DNA of 64,000 bases from Dyadobacter chenwenxiniae (GCF_022869785.1 NZ_CP094997.1:6701001-6765000); one strand, 5' to 3'; counted from the stretch's first letter, positions 10,023 to 18,384 are shown. The notes: generated by a model from the sequence alone, not told the origin. Made by a program: numbers and translations.

Positions 10023-10103
10023 TAAGACAACTGCCCCCCCCAACACCCCTATGCCAAAAATATTTTTTTATGAATAGGGGGGGCACGGGGGGTAATTGTC
10101 TTA
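10023..10103. repeat. 81-bp imperfect palindrome with C-run and G-run arms
   Basis: Centred on 10063, the outer arms TAAGACAA (10023-10030) and TTGTCTTA (10096-10103) match perfectly. Inside them a C7 run (10034-10040) faces a G6 run (10087-10092), and CCCCTAT (10046-10052) pairs with ATAGGGG (10074-10080). The loop is AT-rich. It fills the divergent region between the sigma gene and the head-GIN gene. It could be a regulatory site, an extruded hairpin or a small repeat element; no T-tract argues for a simple terminator. Confidence 0.7.
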
Positions 10104-10160
10104 AACCAAACGCCCTGATCTGCGTGCATTAGCCATATTTCATAATCATATTTATTAGCC

Positions 10161-10880
10161 ATGAAACATTTTATTTTTTCCATTTCGCTTGCCCTTTTTG
10201 CTTTTGTTATCCAATCCTGTGTCTACGTCGATTCCCAGGACGACATTCCGCCGCGTGGCGAAGGAACGAGAACTTATGATTTCCGGAATTTTGATGAGCT
10301 GGAAATGGGCGATGCATTTCGGTTGAACGTCAAAGCCGGAAGCTCTTTTTCTGTTTCTGCAAAAGGGGAACTCAACGATCTGGATGATCTGAACTTGTTT
10401 GTTGAAAACGGAAAACTAATTGCGCGTTACAACAATTCCTGGCGTAACCGCCGGGAGCCGATGTACATCGACATTACCATGCCGGATGTTCAAAAGGTTG
10501 ATTTTTCGGGTGCTATTAAGGCAAAAATGGAGGGTTTTGAAAATTTGCCTGGCTTGGAGTTTGAATTATCCGGCGCTTCAAAGGTTGAGTTTGAGGGCTC
10601 AGGCCGTGATTTCAAGTTTGATCTCGCTGGTGCGTCGCAGCTTTTAATGTTCGGCAAAGGCAAGTATCTGGACGGTGAACTTTCCGGCGCTTCTCAGCTG
10701 GATGCCTTTGATCTCGTTGCGCAGGAATCGGATCTGGAATTGTCAGGAGCCAGCACTGCCAGGGTTTGCGTTTCAGAATTACTGAAAGTGGATGCGAGCG
10801 GCGCAAGCAATGTGCGCTATAAAGGCAATCCCGATGTGGATAAGAAAACGTCCGGCGGGAGCACGGTGAAGAAGGAATAA
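10161..10880 (+). CDS. Head-GIN domain (DUF2807) lipoprotein
   Basis: A 239-residue protein with a lipoprotein signal (lipidation Cys near residue 20 in VIQSC). A right-handed beta-helix-like putative auto-transporter adhesin (head GIN, DUF2807) domain follows, with repeated SGAS motifs (LSGASKV, LAGASQL, LSGASQL, LSGASTA, ASGASNV). The family is periplasmic or surface-exposed in Bacteroidota with no defined function. It is divergent from the sigma factor across the long palindrome, so it may be a target of that regulator. Its stop is 1 nt from the stop of the convergent dipeptidase gene. Confidence 0.85.
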   Translation: MKHFIFSISLALFAFVIQSCVYVDSQDDIPPRGEGTRTYDFRNFDELEMGDAFRLNVKAGSSFSVSAKGELNDLDDLNLFVENGKLIARYNNSWRNRREPMYIDITMPDVQKVDFSGAIKAKMEGFENLPGLEFELSGASKVEFEGSGRDFKFDLAGASQLLMFGKGKYLDGELSGASQLDAFDLVAQESDLELSGASTARVCVSELLKVDASGASNVRYKGNPDVDKKTSGGSTVKKE

Positions 10881-10881
10881 T

Positions 10882-11601
10882 CTATTTGATCATGCCATAT
10901 TTCGTGCGCGCCTGAGCCTTGGACATGCCATCGAAATGCCACCATTCCGTTGTATTTGTTGCAAAACCAGCCTGATTCATCGCTTTCCTGAGGATCTGTC
11001 TGTTGTTGATCTGCTGGCTGGTAAGCCTGCCTTTTTTCAACATTTCCTGTTCGGAACGGGGATAGGCCAGGGGACCGAAGAAATCATATTTGGTCCCCAT
11101 ATCCAATGGTTTTCCTTTTTCGTCAACGACAGTCAAATCCACCGCGCAGCCAAAGTTGTGGTTGGAGCCGGTCTTGGGATCTGCAACATACATTTTCTTG
11201 TTTTTTGCTGGAATTTTGAGGTTATCCAGCGCATCCCAAAGTGCAAATTGCACGGAATTCGGGCGGGCTGCGTCGTAAACCAGCAATGTATAATCGGGAT
11301 GGTTTTTTCTCAAAAGTGCATTTGCTTTCACCAGCCGCTTCGCCATTTCCGGTTGCAGATAAGCGCGATTTAAATCCCCGTAAACGTCTTTTCCCACGAA
11401 ATTATCGGTTGTAGAATACTTCAATTCAACCTGAATGTTCGGATCCAGTTTTTGAATGTCAACTAATCCCTGATCTATCATTTTTTGTTCCATGGCAGGA
11501 ATGGTTGTTTTCTTGCCGGATGCATTATCCGTTTTTTGAGCAATGCTCATTATGGAGAAGAAAAGGAGTAACAGACTTATAAACAGGACTTTTTGAGGCA
11601 T
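10882..11601 (-). CDS. D-alanyl-D-alanine dipeptidase, VanX-like (peptidase M15D)
   Basis: A zinc peptidase of about 239 residues with a signal peptide. The M15 zinc site is seen as GSNHNFGCAVDL (SxHxxGxxxD) and EWWHF, with an AARPNS motif before it. VanX-type enzymes cleave D-Ala-D-Ala; in this genomic setting the protein probably recycles cell-wall dipeptides rather than giving vancomycin resistance, since no vanH or vanA genes are near. The ATG at 11601 is preferred to the in-frame one at 11634 because it starts the signal peptide directly. A -7-like TATCTTTG lies on the minus strand at 11632-11639. Confidence 0.88.
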   Translation of the reverse strand: MPQKVLFISLLLLFFSIMSIAQKTDNASGKKTTIPAMEQKMIDQGLVDIQKLDPNIQVELKYSTTDNFVGKDVYGDLNRAYLQPEMAKRLVKANALLRKNHPDYTLLVYDAARPNSVQFALWDALDNLKIPAKNKKMYVADPKTGSNHNFGCAVDLTVVDEKGKPLDMGTKYDFFGPLAYPRSEQEMLKKGRLTSQQINNRQILRKAMNQAGFATNTTEWWHFDGMSKAQARTKYGMIK

Positions 11602-11662
11602 AAAAAAAATGAATATCGTTGCGATAAGCTGCAAAGATATTCATTTCTATTTTCGGGGTGTA

Positions 11663-12703
11663 TTAATAGCGCTTGATGTTGATGCTTGTCAGGCCGCCTT
11701 CAAAGTGGATAATGATCTTTTTGGAGGCGCTGTCAAAGTCGGGAGAGCGGTAAAGGCCATTGCTGATTTTGTCCAGATCATCCATATTTTTAGCATTCAA
11801 TGCGCCGTCCATATGCATTTCACAACCCACAGAGCGAGGCAGCTCCAATGTAATGGATGCGACCCCAGCCTCAATGTCGATGTTTGAAGTGGCAACCTTA
11901 TCGCCCATTTTTATGTCCATATCGGCAACACCCGTACTTACTTTAAGCTTTTCGACTTTGTAATTACTGAAATCAAAATTGCCTTTTCCGGCGCCGATGC
12001 CCAAATCAATGTTCCAGATTGGCCTTTCGTTCAATTGAATTTTGGCTTGGTTGGAAATTTCACCTTTATTGATCTTTACATTACCTTCCTCCATTTTGAG
12101 GTTGACAGTGGCAGAGTTATCCAGTTTGTTAATGGATGTATTGGATAAAAAGCCCACCATTGTGCTTTTTGTGTTGGCTTCAAAAAGCTTCTGCGTGTTA
12201 CCATTCAGTGTGAAAGAACCCGCTCCGCCTTCCAGATGAAAATTGGCTTTTTGAATAAAATCCTCCATTTCATACTTGTAGTTGCCATTGATGGGCCTTT
12301 TGCTATCACGGTTCCCACGGTCATTTTCGTAGTCTTCATCCCTATCCTCATCGTCATTATTGTTATCATGGTCATCGTGATCATTATAACCATAATGCTC
12401 GTTATCGTCATCGTTGTCCCAGTTCCAATCCCAGTTGTCGGCGTGGCGGTCGAAGGCTTGGTCTGTTTTATTGACAATGCCGCCAAATACAGCAAGCGTA
12501 ATCAGCAATCCAATTAATCCGCCGAGCCCTCTGCTTTCGTTGCCTTTTGCGATAAGCAATGCTCCCGCTACGATCAGTAATACAGGCCAGTAGGGCAGAA
12601 TCAGGTCCCAATCAATGTTGAGGAGATTCATATTCCGAAGCAGCCAGAGCATTCCAAATATGACTAGCAATCCACCCCAAACTATACCGCGTGAGTTTTT
12701 CAT
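11663..12703 (-). CDS. LiaF-like envelope-stress membrane protein with acidic linker
   Basis: A 346-residue protein. Three N-terminal hydrophobic segments (about 7-22, 34-52 and 62-78) match the DUF5668/LiaI-LiaF-like TM module. A striking Asp/Asn/His/Glu-rich linker follows at about 88-135. The C-terminal beta domain (about 145-346) resembles the cell-wall-active antibiotic response domain of LiaF and head-GIN folds. It is the last gene of the PspC operon and starts 4 nt after the small DUF5668 gene. Function in envelope stress sensing is inferred from family and neighbours. The acidic tract could bind divalent metals. Confidence 0.78.
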   Translation of the reverse strand: MKNSRGIVWGGLLVIFGMLWLLRNMNLLNIDWDLILPYWPVLLIVAGALLIAKGNESRGLGGLIGLLITLAVFGGIVNKTDQAFDRHADNWDWNWDNDDDNEHYGYNDHDDHDNNNDDEDRDEDYENDRGNRDSKRPINGNYKYEMEDFIQKANFHLEGGAGSFTLNGNTQKLFEANTKSTMVGFLSNTSINKLDNSATVNLKMEEGNVKINKGEISNQAKIQLNERPIWNIDLGIGAGKGNFDFSNYKVEKLKVSTGVADMDIKMGDKVATSNIDIEAGVASITLELPRSVGCEMHMDGALNAKNMDDLDKISNGLYRSPDFDSASKKIIIHFEGGLTSINIKRY

Positions 12704-12707
12704 GGTT

Positions 12708-12893
12708 TTAAATGTTTGAACGGTTGGAAATATCAGAATTCAAGTAGTTACGCAATAATAAAAGCGCACCGGTTGTAATCAGGATAATAGGCCAGAAAAA
12801 GCGGCCGAAATCGAATGCTGTTATTTCTTCAATCAAGAAAAGAGATCCGGCAATGATGAGGATCACTCCCCAGAAAATGTTTCGAAAGTTCAT
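12708..12893 (-). CDS. Small two-TM protein, DUF5668/LiaI-like
   Basis: A 61-residue membrane protein made of two hydrophobic segments (about 7-24 and 33-48) joined by a short turn with FDFGRFFWPI. It matches the TM module at the start of the following LiaF-like gene and a segment of the upstream PspC protein (YFWPIVLIAIGAFLIL). It lies between pspC and the LiaF-like gene with 49 and 4 nt spacing, so it is part of that operon. The shared TM module suggests the three proteins assemble together in the inner membrane; that is inference. Confidence 0.75.
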   Translation of the reverse strand: MNFRNIFWGVILIIAGSLFLIEEITAFDFGRFFWPIILITTGALLLLRNYLNSDISNRSNI

Positions 12894-12942
12894 GGCTGTA
12901 TTTATTTAAATGTGAAAACCGGGTCGGTTATAATGCTTTTTA

Positions 12943-13575
12943 TCAATTTACTTTGATCACCTGATCGTCCTCGTCATCCGGTTTTTTCGCTTCGGGATCT
13001 TCGGGGAAATGCGTCGTTGATGTTGTCGTCGTCGAGGGAGTAAACGGTGTATAAGGTTGTGGCTCCGGCTCTGGTGCAATCGGATCAACTGGCGGCGGAG
13101 GCGTTGTCGGGTAAACAGTTGTGTTATTTTGGTGCTCCTTATCGCGCTGGCGAAGGATCAAAAACGCTCCGATGGCGATTAAAACGATTGGCCAGAAATA
13201 TTTTTTAAACTGATACCAAACCGGGAAATCGTCGACAAGCATCACAGCTCCGAAAAATATCAACACAGCGCCCAATATCATCACCGTCTGGTCGGATTTC
13301 TTTTTGTCTGAAACAGGATCTGATGGTCTTGGCGGATTCGTGTCAAATGATGTGTTGGTTGTATAAATGGTTTCAACTGGTCCGGTTGGCAGCACAGCCC
13401 ACAGAATAATGTAAATAAATGCAGTCATTCCAAATGTTGGCGGGATCGGCAGCAGCAGCATTACAACGAACAGTACGCGGACTATAACAACATCAATTTG
13501 AAAGTATTGAGCAATTCCGGATGCGACTCCTCCGAAAACTGCCTGGTCAGGTATGCGATGCAATTTCTTTTCCAT
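12943..13575 (-). CDS. PspC domain membrane protein
   Basis: A 210-residue protein. The N-terminal PspC domain (about 3-63) has the typical KKLHRIPDQAVFGGVASGIAQYF start and one long TM segment. A Pro/Ser linker follows, then two more TM segments at about 101-117 and 125-143, and a Pro/Thr-rich polar tail. PspC proteins sense membrane stress together with PspB or LiaF-type partners. It is first in a three-gene operon and is preceded by a consensus Bacteroidota promoter. Confidence 0.9.
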   Translation of the reverse strand: MEKKLHRIPDQAVFGGVASGIAQYFQIDVVIVRVLFVVMLLLPIPPTFGMTAFIYIILWAVLPTGPVETIYTTNTSFDTNPPRPSDPVSDKKKSDQTVMILGAVLIFFGAVMLVDDFPVWYQFKKYFWPIVLIAIGAFLILRQRDKEHQNNTTVYPTTPPPPVDPIAPEPEPQPYTPFTPSTTTTSTTHFPEDPEAKKPDDEDDQVIKVN

Positions 13576-13600
13576 GATTAGCTTAGCGTTTATTTGTAAT

Positions 13601-13632
13601 CAAAGGTAGTAGGTAATGCAAGATACTGCAAA
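13601..13632 (-). promoter_or_regulatory. Bacteroidota sigma-A promoter of the PspC operon
   Basis: Read on the minus strand, TTTG (13632-13629), a 20-nt spacer, then TACCTTTG (13608-13601). This matches the Bacteroidota -33/-7 consensus exactly. The PspC ATG at 13575 lies about 26 nt downstream of the -7 box, so the leader is short. Confidence 0.75.
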
Positions 13633-13723
13633 TCGGAAAATTATTATCGGCGGGAGGGCGTGTTGAGCGGGTATTTTTAGTGAGAACTATTATTAATTGA
13701 CTTATAAGAGGGGTTTTTGGATG

Positions 13724-14347
13724 TTATTGTTCTTCCAAAGCTTCGAGGATGTCCATCATGCTGCCAAAATCTTTGTAACCAGGACGTATTTCCTCGCTTC
13801 CGCGTAATGCGATGCCAATGTTTGGAAAAAGTTCTGTGAGCGCGCTTACAGTATATTCATTATCAAGCCCGAAGCCGATCAAGATCGGATATTCGCCAGC
13901 CAGGTTTCCCAGCACCTGCATCCAGTTTTCAGTGAGCTCGGCTTCGTTATCACTCTCCAGCAGGAAATGGGACACTTCGCCTTCGTAACGACTTAATATG
14001 GAACTGATCTCGTCTGCTTCGTAAAGGTCGACGCTAATTCGGAGGATCAGCGGGAGGTTTAATTCACTTTTAAGATAATTTAAAAGTCCTGGCGATTCCA
14101 CTTGTACGGAGTGCACGGGATAGTTGGCCAACGTTTGAATGATGGCCTCAGGGTCCGTCTGCGCGGTTTCGGCAATGAGGTTCACGCCGGCCAGCCATGA
14201 GCAAATATCCTCAAACTTTTTTGGGGAAATATAATTAGGAGAATCTTCATCAATCGAAAAACCCAGCATTTCCACGCCCATCCCCGCACAATAACGTGCA
14301 TCGGACAAATTGGTAACATTGCTGATTTTTACTGTTCTGGTAAGCAT
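13724..14347 (-). CDS. TrpF-like TIM-barrel protein, catalytic residues lost
   Basis: A protein of 207 residues with the layout of phosphoribosylanthranilate isomerase: N-terminal KISNVTNLSDARYCAGMGVEMLGF, a GFGLDNE phosphate-loop-like segment and a degenerate RGSEEIRPGYKDF near the C-terminus. The catalytic Cys of the KICG motif is Ser (S9), the general-acid Asp of the LLD motif is Glu (E131 in LLES), and the VQLHG strand reads VQVES. It is therefore unlikely to be an active isomerase. No other trp genes are nearby. The ATG at 14347 fits the family N-terminus better than the one at 14383. Function unknown. Confidence 0.65.
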   Translation of the reverse strand: MLTRTVKISNVTNLSDARYCAGMGVEMLGFSIDEDSPNYISPKKFEDICSWLAGVNLIAETAQTDPEAIIQTLANYPVHSVQVESPGLLNYLKSELNLPLILRISVDLYEADEISSILSRYEGEVSHFLLESDNEAELTENWMQVLGNLAGEYPILIGFGLDNEYTVSALTELFPNIGIALRGSEEIRPGYKDFGSMMDILEALEEQ

Positions 14348-14372
14348 TGGAAGTGTTAATGAATGAAGATAT

Positions 14373-14705
14373 TTATGCAGCAACGAGCTTTTTGGTTTCT
14401 TCTACCAAAAAACCTCTGAGACTAATATCGGCGTCAAGATCGGGCCAGTGGATGCCATAATCCGAAACCTGATACTGGTATAAATGATAATCCTCGGCTT
14501 GTTCAAGTATTGGAAACGAGGATAATGCCCTTTGAATGATTCTTTTGTTGTTCAAAATAAATACAATGAGATCCAGATCACGAAAAAAAGTGAAATGCTG
14601 AATCTTCAAATTGCTGGACTCAATTATTTTATCAAAATCATCAGAAGCATTGACATTGATATCTTCCTCAGGACCAGATAAAAGATCCATTAACTCTTTA
14701 CTCAT
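14373..14705 (-). CDS. DUF2442 domain protein
   Basis: About 110 residues with the DUF2442 pattern: a beta strand VFILNNKRIIQRALSSFP, a YQVSDYGIHWPDLDADISLRGFL block and a short tail. The preferred ATG at 14705 overlaps the stop of the DUF4160 gene by 8 nt (ATGAGTAA), so the two are translationally coupled. DUF4160-DUF2442 pairs are common in bacteria and are suspected to act as toxin-antitoxin-like units; their biochemistry is not established here. An upstream in-frame start at 14741 is less likely. Confidence 0.75.
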   Translation of the reverse strand: MSKELMDLLSGPEEDINVNASDDFDKIIESSNLKIQHFTFFRDLDLIVFILNNKRIIQRALSSFPILEQAEDYHLYQYQVSDYGIHWPDLDADISLRGFLVEETKKLVAA

Positions 14706-14934
14706 GGAAGGTCGAGTGCCAGGCTTCAATAATGGTTTCATAGTTGTTGGATATTATCTCGATAATGGTCCTCATTTCATTTTTCTTGAATCCCCTGCAG
14801 TAGGAAATATCAATAAAAGGCACCAACACGATCCTCGCTTCACTATCGCCCCTTTTAACGTGAACATGGATCGGCTCATGCTCGTTCAGATAAAAGAAAA
14901 AACGAAATCCGTGGATAAATAATACGGTCGGCAT
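14698..14934 (-). CDS. DUF4160 domain protein
   Basis: A 78-residue protein matching the short DUF4160 family: MPTVLFIHGFRFFFYLNEHEPIHVHVKRGD, with the conserved E-PxHVHV core, then an alpha-helical tail ending in WHSTFHE. The ATG at 14934 is chosen over a TTG at 14940. It is the first gene of a coupled pair with the DUF2442 gene and precedes the TrpF-like gene. Function unknown; the HxH core suggests a metal or nucleic-acid contact but this is not shown. Confidence 0.78.
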   Translation of the reverse strand: MPTVLFIHGFRFFFYLNEHEPIHVHVKRGDSEARIVLVPFIDISYCRGFKKNEMRTIIEIISNNYETIIEAWHSTFHE

Positions 14935-14963
14935 GGGCAAAAATACTAAAAATACAGCTTATG

Positions 14964-15008
14964 AAAAAGCGAATCACTTGGGATGCGTGTATCCCGAATG
15001 ATTCGCTC
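14964..15008 (-). terminator. Intrinsic terminator after galM
   Basis: On the minus strand a long stem, AGCGAATCA pairing with TGATTCGCT and continuing through GGGAT/ATCCC around a 6-nt loop, is followed by a T-tract. It lies 18 nt past the galM stop. Confidence 0.8.
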
Positions 15009-15025
15009 TTTCCAAGCATATTCAT

Positions 15026-16165
15026 TTACTTGGCCGAGAACCGATATTTTGTTGTCGTCTGGTATGTATCCCCAGGATTCAGCACCGTGGAAGGGAATTG
15101 AGGTTGGTTTGGGGAGTCTGGGTAATGTTCTGTTTCCAGGCAGAAGCCGAATCTTTTGACGTAAGTGGCGTTTTTGCCTTTTAATGTTCCGTCGAGGAAG
15201 TTTCCTGAGTAGAACTGAACAGCGGGTTCGGTGGTGAAAGCTTCCAATTTACGGCCGCTTTCCGGGTCTTTCGCAGTTGCGAACAAAACTAAGCCTGGTT
15301 CTTTGCGTTTCAGCACCCAGCAATGGTCGTAACCGCCGCCGTTTTTGATTTGCTCGTCTTCAACTTTATTAATGCCAGCGGAAATTTTAGTTGGCTTTCT
15401 GAAATCAAATGGCGTTCCTTCAACCGCGCGAAGTTTTCCCGTCGGAATCAATGTCGTGTCAATAGGCACAATGCTATCTGATTCAATCATGATCTCATGA
15501 TCCAGAATGTCTCTTTTCAATCCTGTAAGGTTGAAATACGAGTGGTTTGTCAGGTTTATAACCGTTGGCTTGTCCGTTGTTGCCGTGTAGTTAATGCTTA
15601 ATGCATTGTCATTGTCCAGGGTGTAAACCACTTTAACAGTCAGATTTCCCGGGTAACCTTCTTCCATATCCTTGCTCACATATTCGAGTTGAAGGCCAAC
15701 AATCGAATCCTTATTGATTTCCGTCGCTTTCCAGAGCACCTTATCAAAGCCTTTAATGCCGCCATGTAATGAATTAGGTCCATTGTTAATGGCCAGCTTG
15801 TATTCTTCATTGTTCAGCTTGAATTGTCCCTTTGCAATCCGGTTGCCGTAACGACCTACTAATGCACCAAAAAACGGGTGACCAGCCAGGTAAGGAGCCA
15901 GTGAGTCAAAACCTAGTACGACATCAGCAAACTCACCATTTTTATCAGGCGCAGTTAATTTAGTAATGATGCCGCCATAATTGGTAATATTCACGGTCAT
16001 CCCTTTTGAATTGGTAAGCGTATAAAGGTCTGCTTCCTGGCCGTCGGGCAGTTTGCCGAAAGATTCTTTTGAAATCGTACTGATCATTTCTTCTTTGTTT
16101 GATTTGGAGCAGCTGAAAAGGTAAAAGCTGGTCAGCGCGGTGAATAAAAAGAATATTTTTTTCAT
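15026..16165 (-). CDS. galM: Aldose 1-epimerase (galactose mutarotase), lipoprotein
   Basis: About 379 residues with a lipoprotein signal peptide (MKKIFFLFTALTSFYLFSC), so the enzyme is probably periplasmic or surface-anchored. Mutarotase motifs seen are the active-site His region LTNHSYFNL, a GGYDHCW segment and the catalytic Glu in CLETEHYPDSPNQPQFP. It interconverts alpha- and beta-galactose to feed galactokinase. The ATG at 16165 starts the signal peptide; a longer frame from 16207 would overlap galK. It is the last gene of the galK-galM unit, followed by a strong terminator. Confidence 0.92.
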   Translation of the reverse strand: MKKIFFLFTALTSFYLFSCSKSNKEEMISTISKESFGKLPDGQEADLYTLTNSKGMTVNITNYGGIITKLTAPDKNGEFADVVLGFDSLAPYLAGHPFFGALVGRYGNRIAKGQFKLNNEEYKLAINNGPNSLHGGIKGFDKVLWKATEINKDSIVGLQLEYVSKDMEEGYPGNLTVKVVYTLDNDNALSINYTATTDKPTVINLTNHSYFNLTGLKRDILDHEIMIESDSIVPIDTTLIPTGKLRAVEGTPFDFRKPTKISAGINKVEDEQIKNGGGYDHCWVLKRKEPGLVLFATAKDPESGRKLEAFTTEPAVQFYSGNFLDGTLKGKNATYVKRFGFCLETEHYPDSPNQPQFPSTVLNPGDTYQTTTKYRFSAK

Positions 16166-16203
16166 GTCAATGGTTAAAGGTTTGCCTGAGAATAGTTTCA
16201 AAT

Positions 16204-17382
16204 TCAAATAATTTCCTCTGTGCCCGTGGTGATTTTTACTTTATAACAAGGCAGGTCAATCTGGTATTTTTCCTGGTAAGCTGCTTTCATTTTTTGTTCA
16301 AAAGCCTCAACTGCATCTTTTTTAACCAGATTAATTGTACAGCCGCCAAATCCGCCACCCATCATCCTGGCACCCAGCACGGCAGGATCTGCTAATGTCT
16401 GGTCTACCAAAAAGTCCAGCTCCGGACAGCTTACTTCATATTCGTGCTGCAGTCCCTGGTGCGTGGCGTACATTTTTTTGCCAAAATCAACCAGATTCCC
16501 TTCCACGAGCAGGTCGCAGGCATCCTGAACGCGCTGAATTTCTTCGGTTATAAACTTGCATCTGCGATACACGATGTCGCCCAGTTCGTCTTTGTGCGTT
16601 TCGACCATTGCTGGTGTCGCATCTCTGAGACTTTGCACTTCCGGGTGATATCTTTGCAGGATAGCGATGCCCTTTTCACATTCCTGACGACGCGTGTTGT
16701 ATTCCGAGCTGGCCAGGGAATGTTTTACGTTTGTGTCGCAAAGCACCAAAAGGTAATCCTGCATGGGGAATGGAAAATATTCGTATTCCAATGAGCGGCA
16801 ATCGAGCCGGATTACAGACTCTTCCTTTCCAAATGCCGAAGCAAACTGGTCCATAATGCCACATTGTACACCAACATATTCGTTTTCAGCCTTTTGGGAC
16901 ATTTTTACGATGCTGAATCTGTCAAGACCGAGATCGTACAATTCATTCAAGGCAAATAGGAGACAGCATTCCAATGCTGCCGAGGAAGATAATCCGGCAC
17001 CAACCGGCACATCGCCGCCGAATGTGGTCTGGAAACCGCCGATTTTTAGTCCTTTTTTATAGATCTGCTCAATAATCCCCAACTGATAATGAGTCCAGGA
17101 CTGCGCTGGTTTGGAAAGATCCTGAACGGAAAATGAATATGTCTCATCCAGGTCTGCGGCGTGCAGGATAACCTGGTCGTCGTCTCTTGCCTCAATCACA
17201 AAATAAACCGCCTTATCTACGCTGGCTGGCAGCACGAAGCCATTGTTATAGTCTGTATGCTCGCCGATCAGGTTAATTCTTCCCGGCGAACGAAAAGTCC
17301 TTACCTGATCCGGATTTGATGTTTCGCCAAACTTCTGGAAATACTTTTCCTTTATCTTTTCTGCTATATGTGTTTGTTGCAT
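16204..17382 (-). CDS. galK: Galactokinase
   Basis: A 392-residue GHMP kinase. The signature GRINLIGEHTDYNNGFVLP, the ATP-binding PVGAGLSSSAALE motif and the C-terminal MMGGGFGGCTI motif are all present. It phosphorylates galactose to galactose-1-phosphate in the Leloir pathway. It lies 38 nt upstream of galM and 23 nt downstream of the hydroxyacid dehydrogenase gene, so it may be cotranscribed with both. No galT or galE is in the window. Confidence 0.95.
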   Translation of the reverse strand: MQQTHIAEKIKEKYFQKFGETSNPDQVRTFRSPGRINLIGEHTDYNNGFVLPASVDKAVYFVIEARDDDQVILHAADLDETYSFSVQDLSKPAQSWTHYQLGIIEQIYKKGLKIGGFQTTFGGDVPVGAGLSSSAALECCLLFALNELYDLGLDRFSIVKMSQKAENEYVGVQCGIMDQFASAFGKEESVIRLDCRSLEYEYFPFPMQDYLLVLCDTNVKHSLASSEYNTRRQECEKGIAILQRYHPEVQSLRDATPAMVETHKDELGDIVYRRCKFITEEIQRVQDACDLLVEGNLVDFGKKMYATHQGLQHEYEVSCPELDFLVDQTLADPAVLGARMMGGGFGGCTINLVKKDAVEAFEQKMKAAYQEKYQIDLPCYKVKITTGTEEII

Positions 17383-17405
17383 TAAATGTTTGATCTGATG
17401 ATTGC

Positions 17406-18347
17406 TTAATAACCTCTGCGCAGATTCACTTCATTGACAATATTCCCGCCATTCTCCATTGCAAAAATATTATTCAGGAATAAATCCACTTTACCCATGT
17501 GCTCATTGCTGTGTCCACCACCGGTGTGTTGCGTCAGGATTACATTCTCCAAAGTCCAAAGTGGGCTGCTTTCCGGCAAAGGTTCGATTTCGGTCACATC
17601 CAAAACGGCGCCATCCAGGTAACCTGATTGCAGCACGTCGATCAATGCGTCTTCGTCTGTCGTGCTGCCTCTGCCTACGCTTGCATACACGCTGCGTTCT
17701 TTCATTTTGGAAAAGAATGTTTGATCAACAAAATGCTGTGCGGTTCCGGGCAGCGTGTTAATTACCAGATCTGCAAAAGGCAGCTCGGTGAAAAGTTCTT
17801 CTTTGCTGTGAAGGTCTGCCTCCCGCGAAGTCCGGGCCATGAGATGGGTGTTGCAGCCAAATCCTTTCAAAATTGTATTGACGGCCAAACCAATTGTCCC
17901 TGCTCCCAGGATGACCACATTCTGCTTGTATAGAATTTTAAGTTCAGCTCTGAGTTTCGATCCGACCCATTCCGACTTCTGTTTCAGCAATGTCAGCGTA
18001 TCCAGGCCACGGTATAACGCAAGCACGCCGCCCACAATGGACTCGGCGCAAGGGCGTGCGAACCAGTCGCCCATATTGGCCACCTTCACGCGCTCTTGAA
18101 TGTTTACAGTTGCATACTGGTCAAATCCAGCCGAATCAAGCTGCCAGAATTTAAGATTATCGGAAGCATTGTCAAACCATTCAACCGGCGGGTTGCCAAG
18201 GATATAATCTGCTGTTTTGAAGGCTGCCAGGCTCTCATCCTCAGTTGATGTCCCGGTACGAAAATGAACGTTATGATGGGGTTGCAGTGCTTCACTGAGG
18301 TTTTTTCTCAGCGAATCGTCCAGCATGGAATAGCAGTATATAGTCAT
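17406..18347 (-). CDS. D-2-hydroxyacid dehydrogenase family protein
   Basis: About 313 residues. The NAD-binding Rossmann motif is VILGAGTIGLAVNTILKGFG, followed by INTLPGT, VGRGSTTDEDAL, DVTEIEPLPESSPLW and a terminal catalytic His in TQHTGGGHSNEH. The family reduces 2-oxoacids to D-2-hydroxyacids or the reverse. The ATG at 18347 is preferred because the upstream extension to 18482 overlaps the preceding gene and has no family-like sequence. It sits between a HEAT-like gene and galK; the substrate is unknown. Confidence 0.85.
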   Translation of the reverse strand: MTIYCYSMLDDSLRKNLSEALQPHHNVHFRTGTSTEDESLAAFKTADYILGNPPVEWFDNASDNLKFWQLDSAGFDQYATVNIQERVKVANMGDWFARPCAESIVGGVLALYRGLDTLTLLKQKSEWVGSKLRAELKILYKQNVVILGAGTIGLAVNTILKGFGCNTHLMARTSREADLHSKEELFTELPFADLVINTLPGTAQHFVDQTFFSKMKERSVYASVGRGSTTDEDALIDVLQSGYLDGAVLDVTEIEPLPESSPLWTLENVILTQHTGGGHSNEHMGKVDLFLNNIFAMENGGNIVNEVNLRRGY

Positions 18348-18384
18348 TTGCTGTTTTTGTTTTAAAGAAGTAAAGTAAGCTGTT

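Noticed and set aside
10882..11601. Vancomycin-resistance gene
   Set aside because: VanX-like M15 dipeptidases are common without resistance, and no vanH, vanA or vanRS genes accompany it.
12236..12517. Plus-strand frame rich in Ile and Val that looks like a membrane protein
   Set aside because: It is the complement of the GAT/AAT-rich codons for the acidic linker of the LiaF-like protein, a composition artefact.
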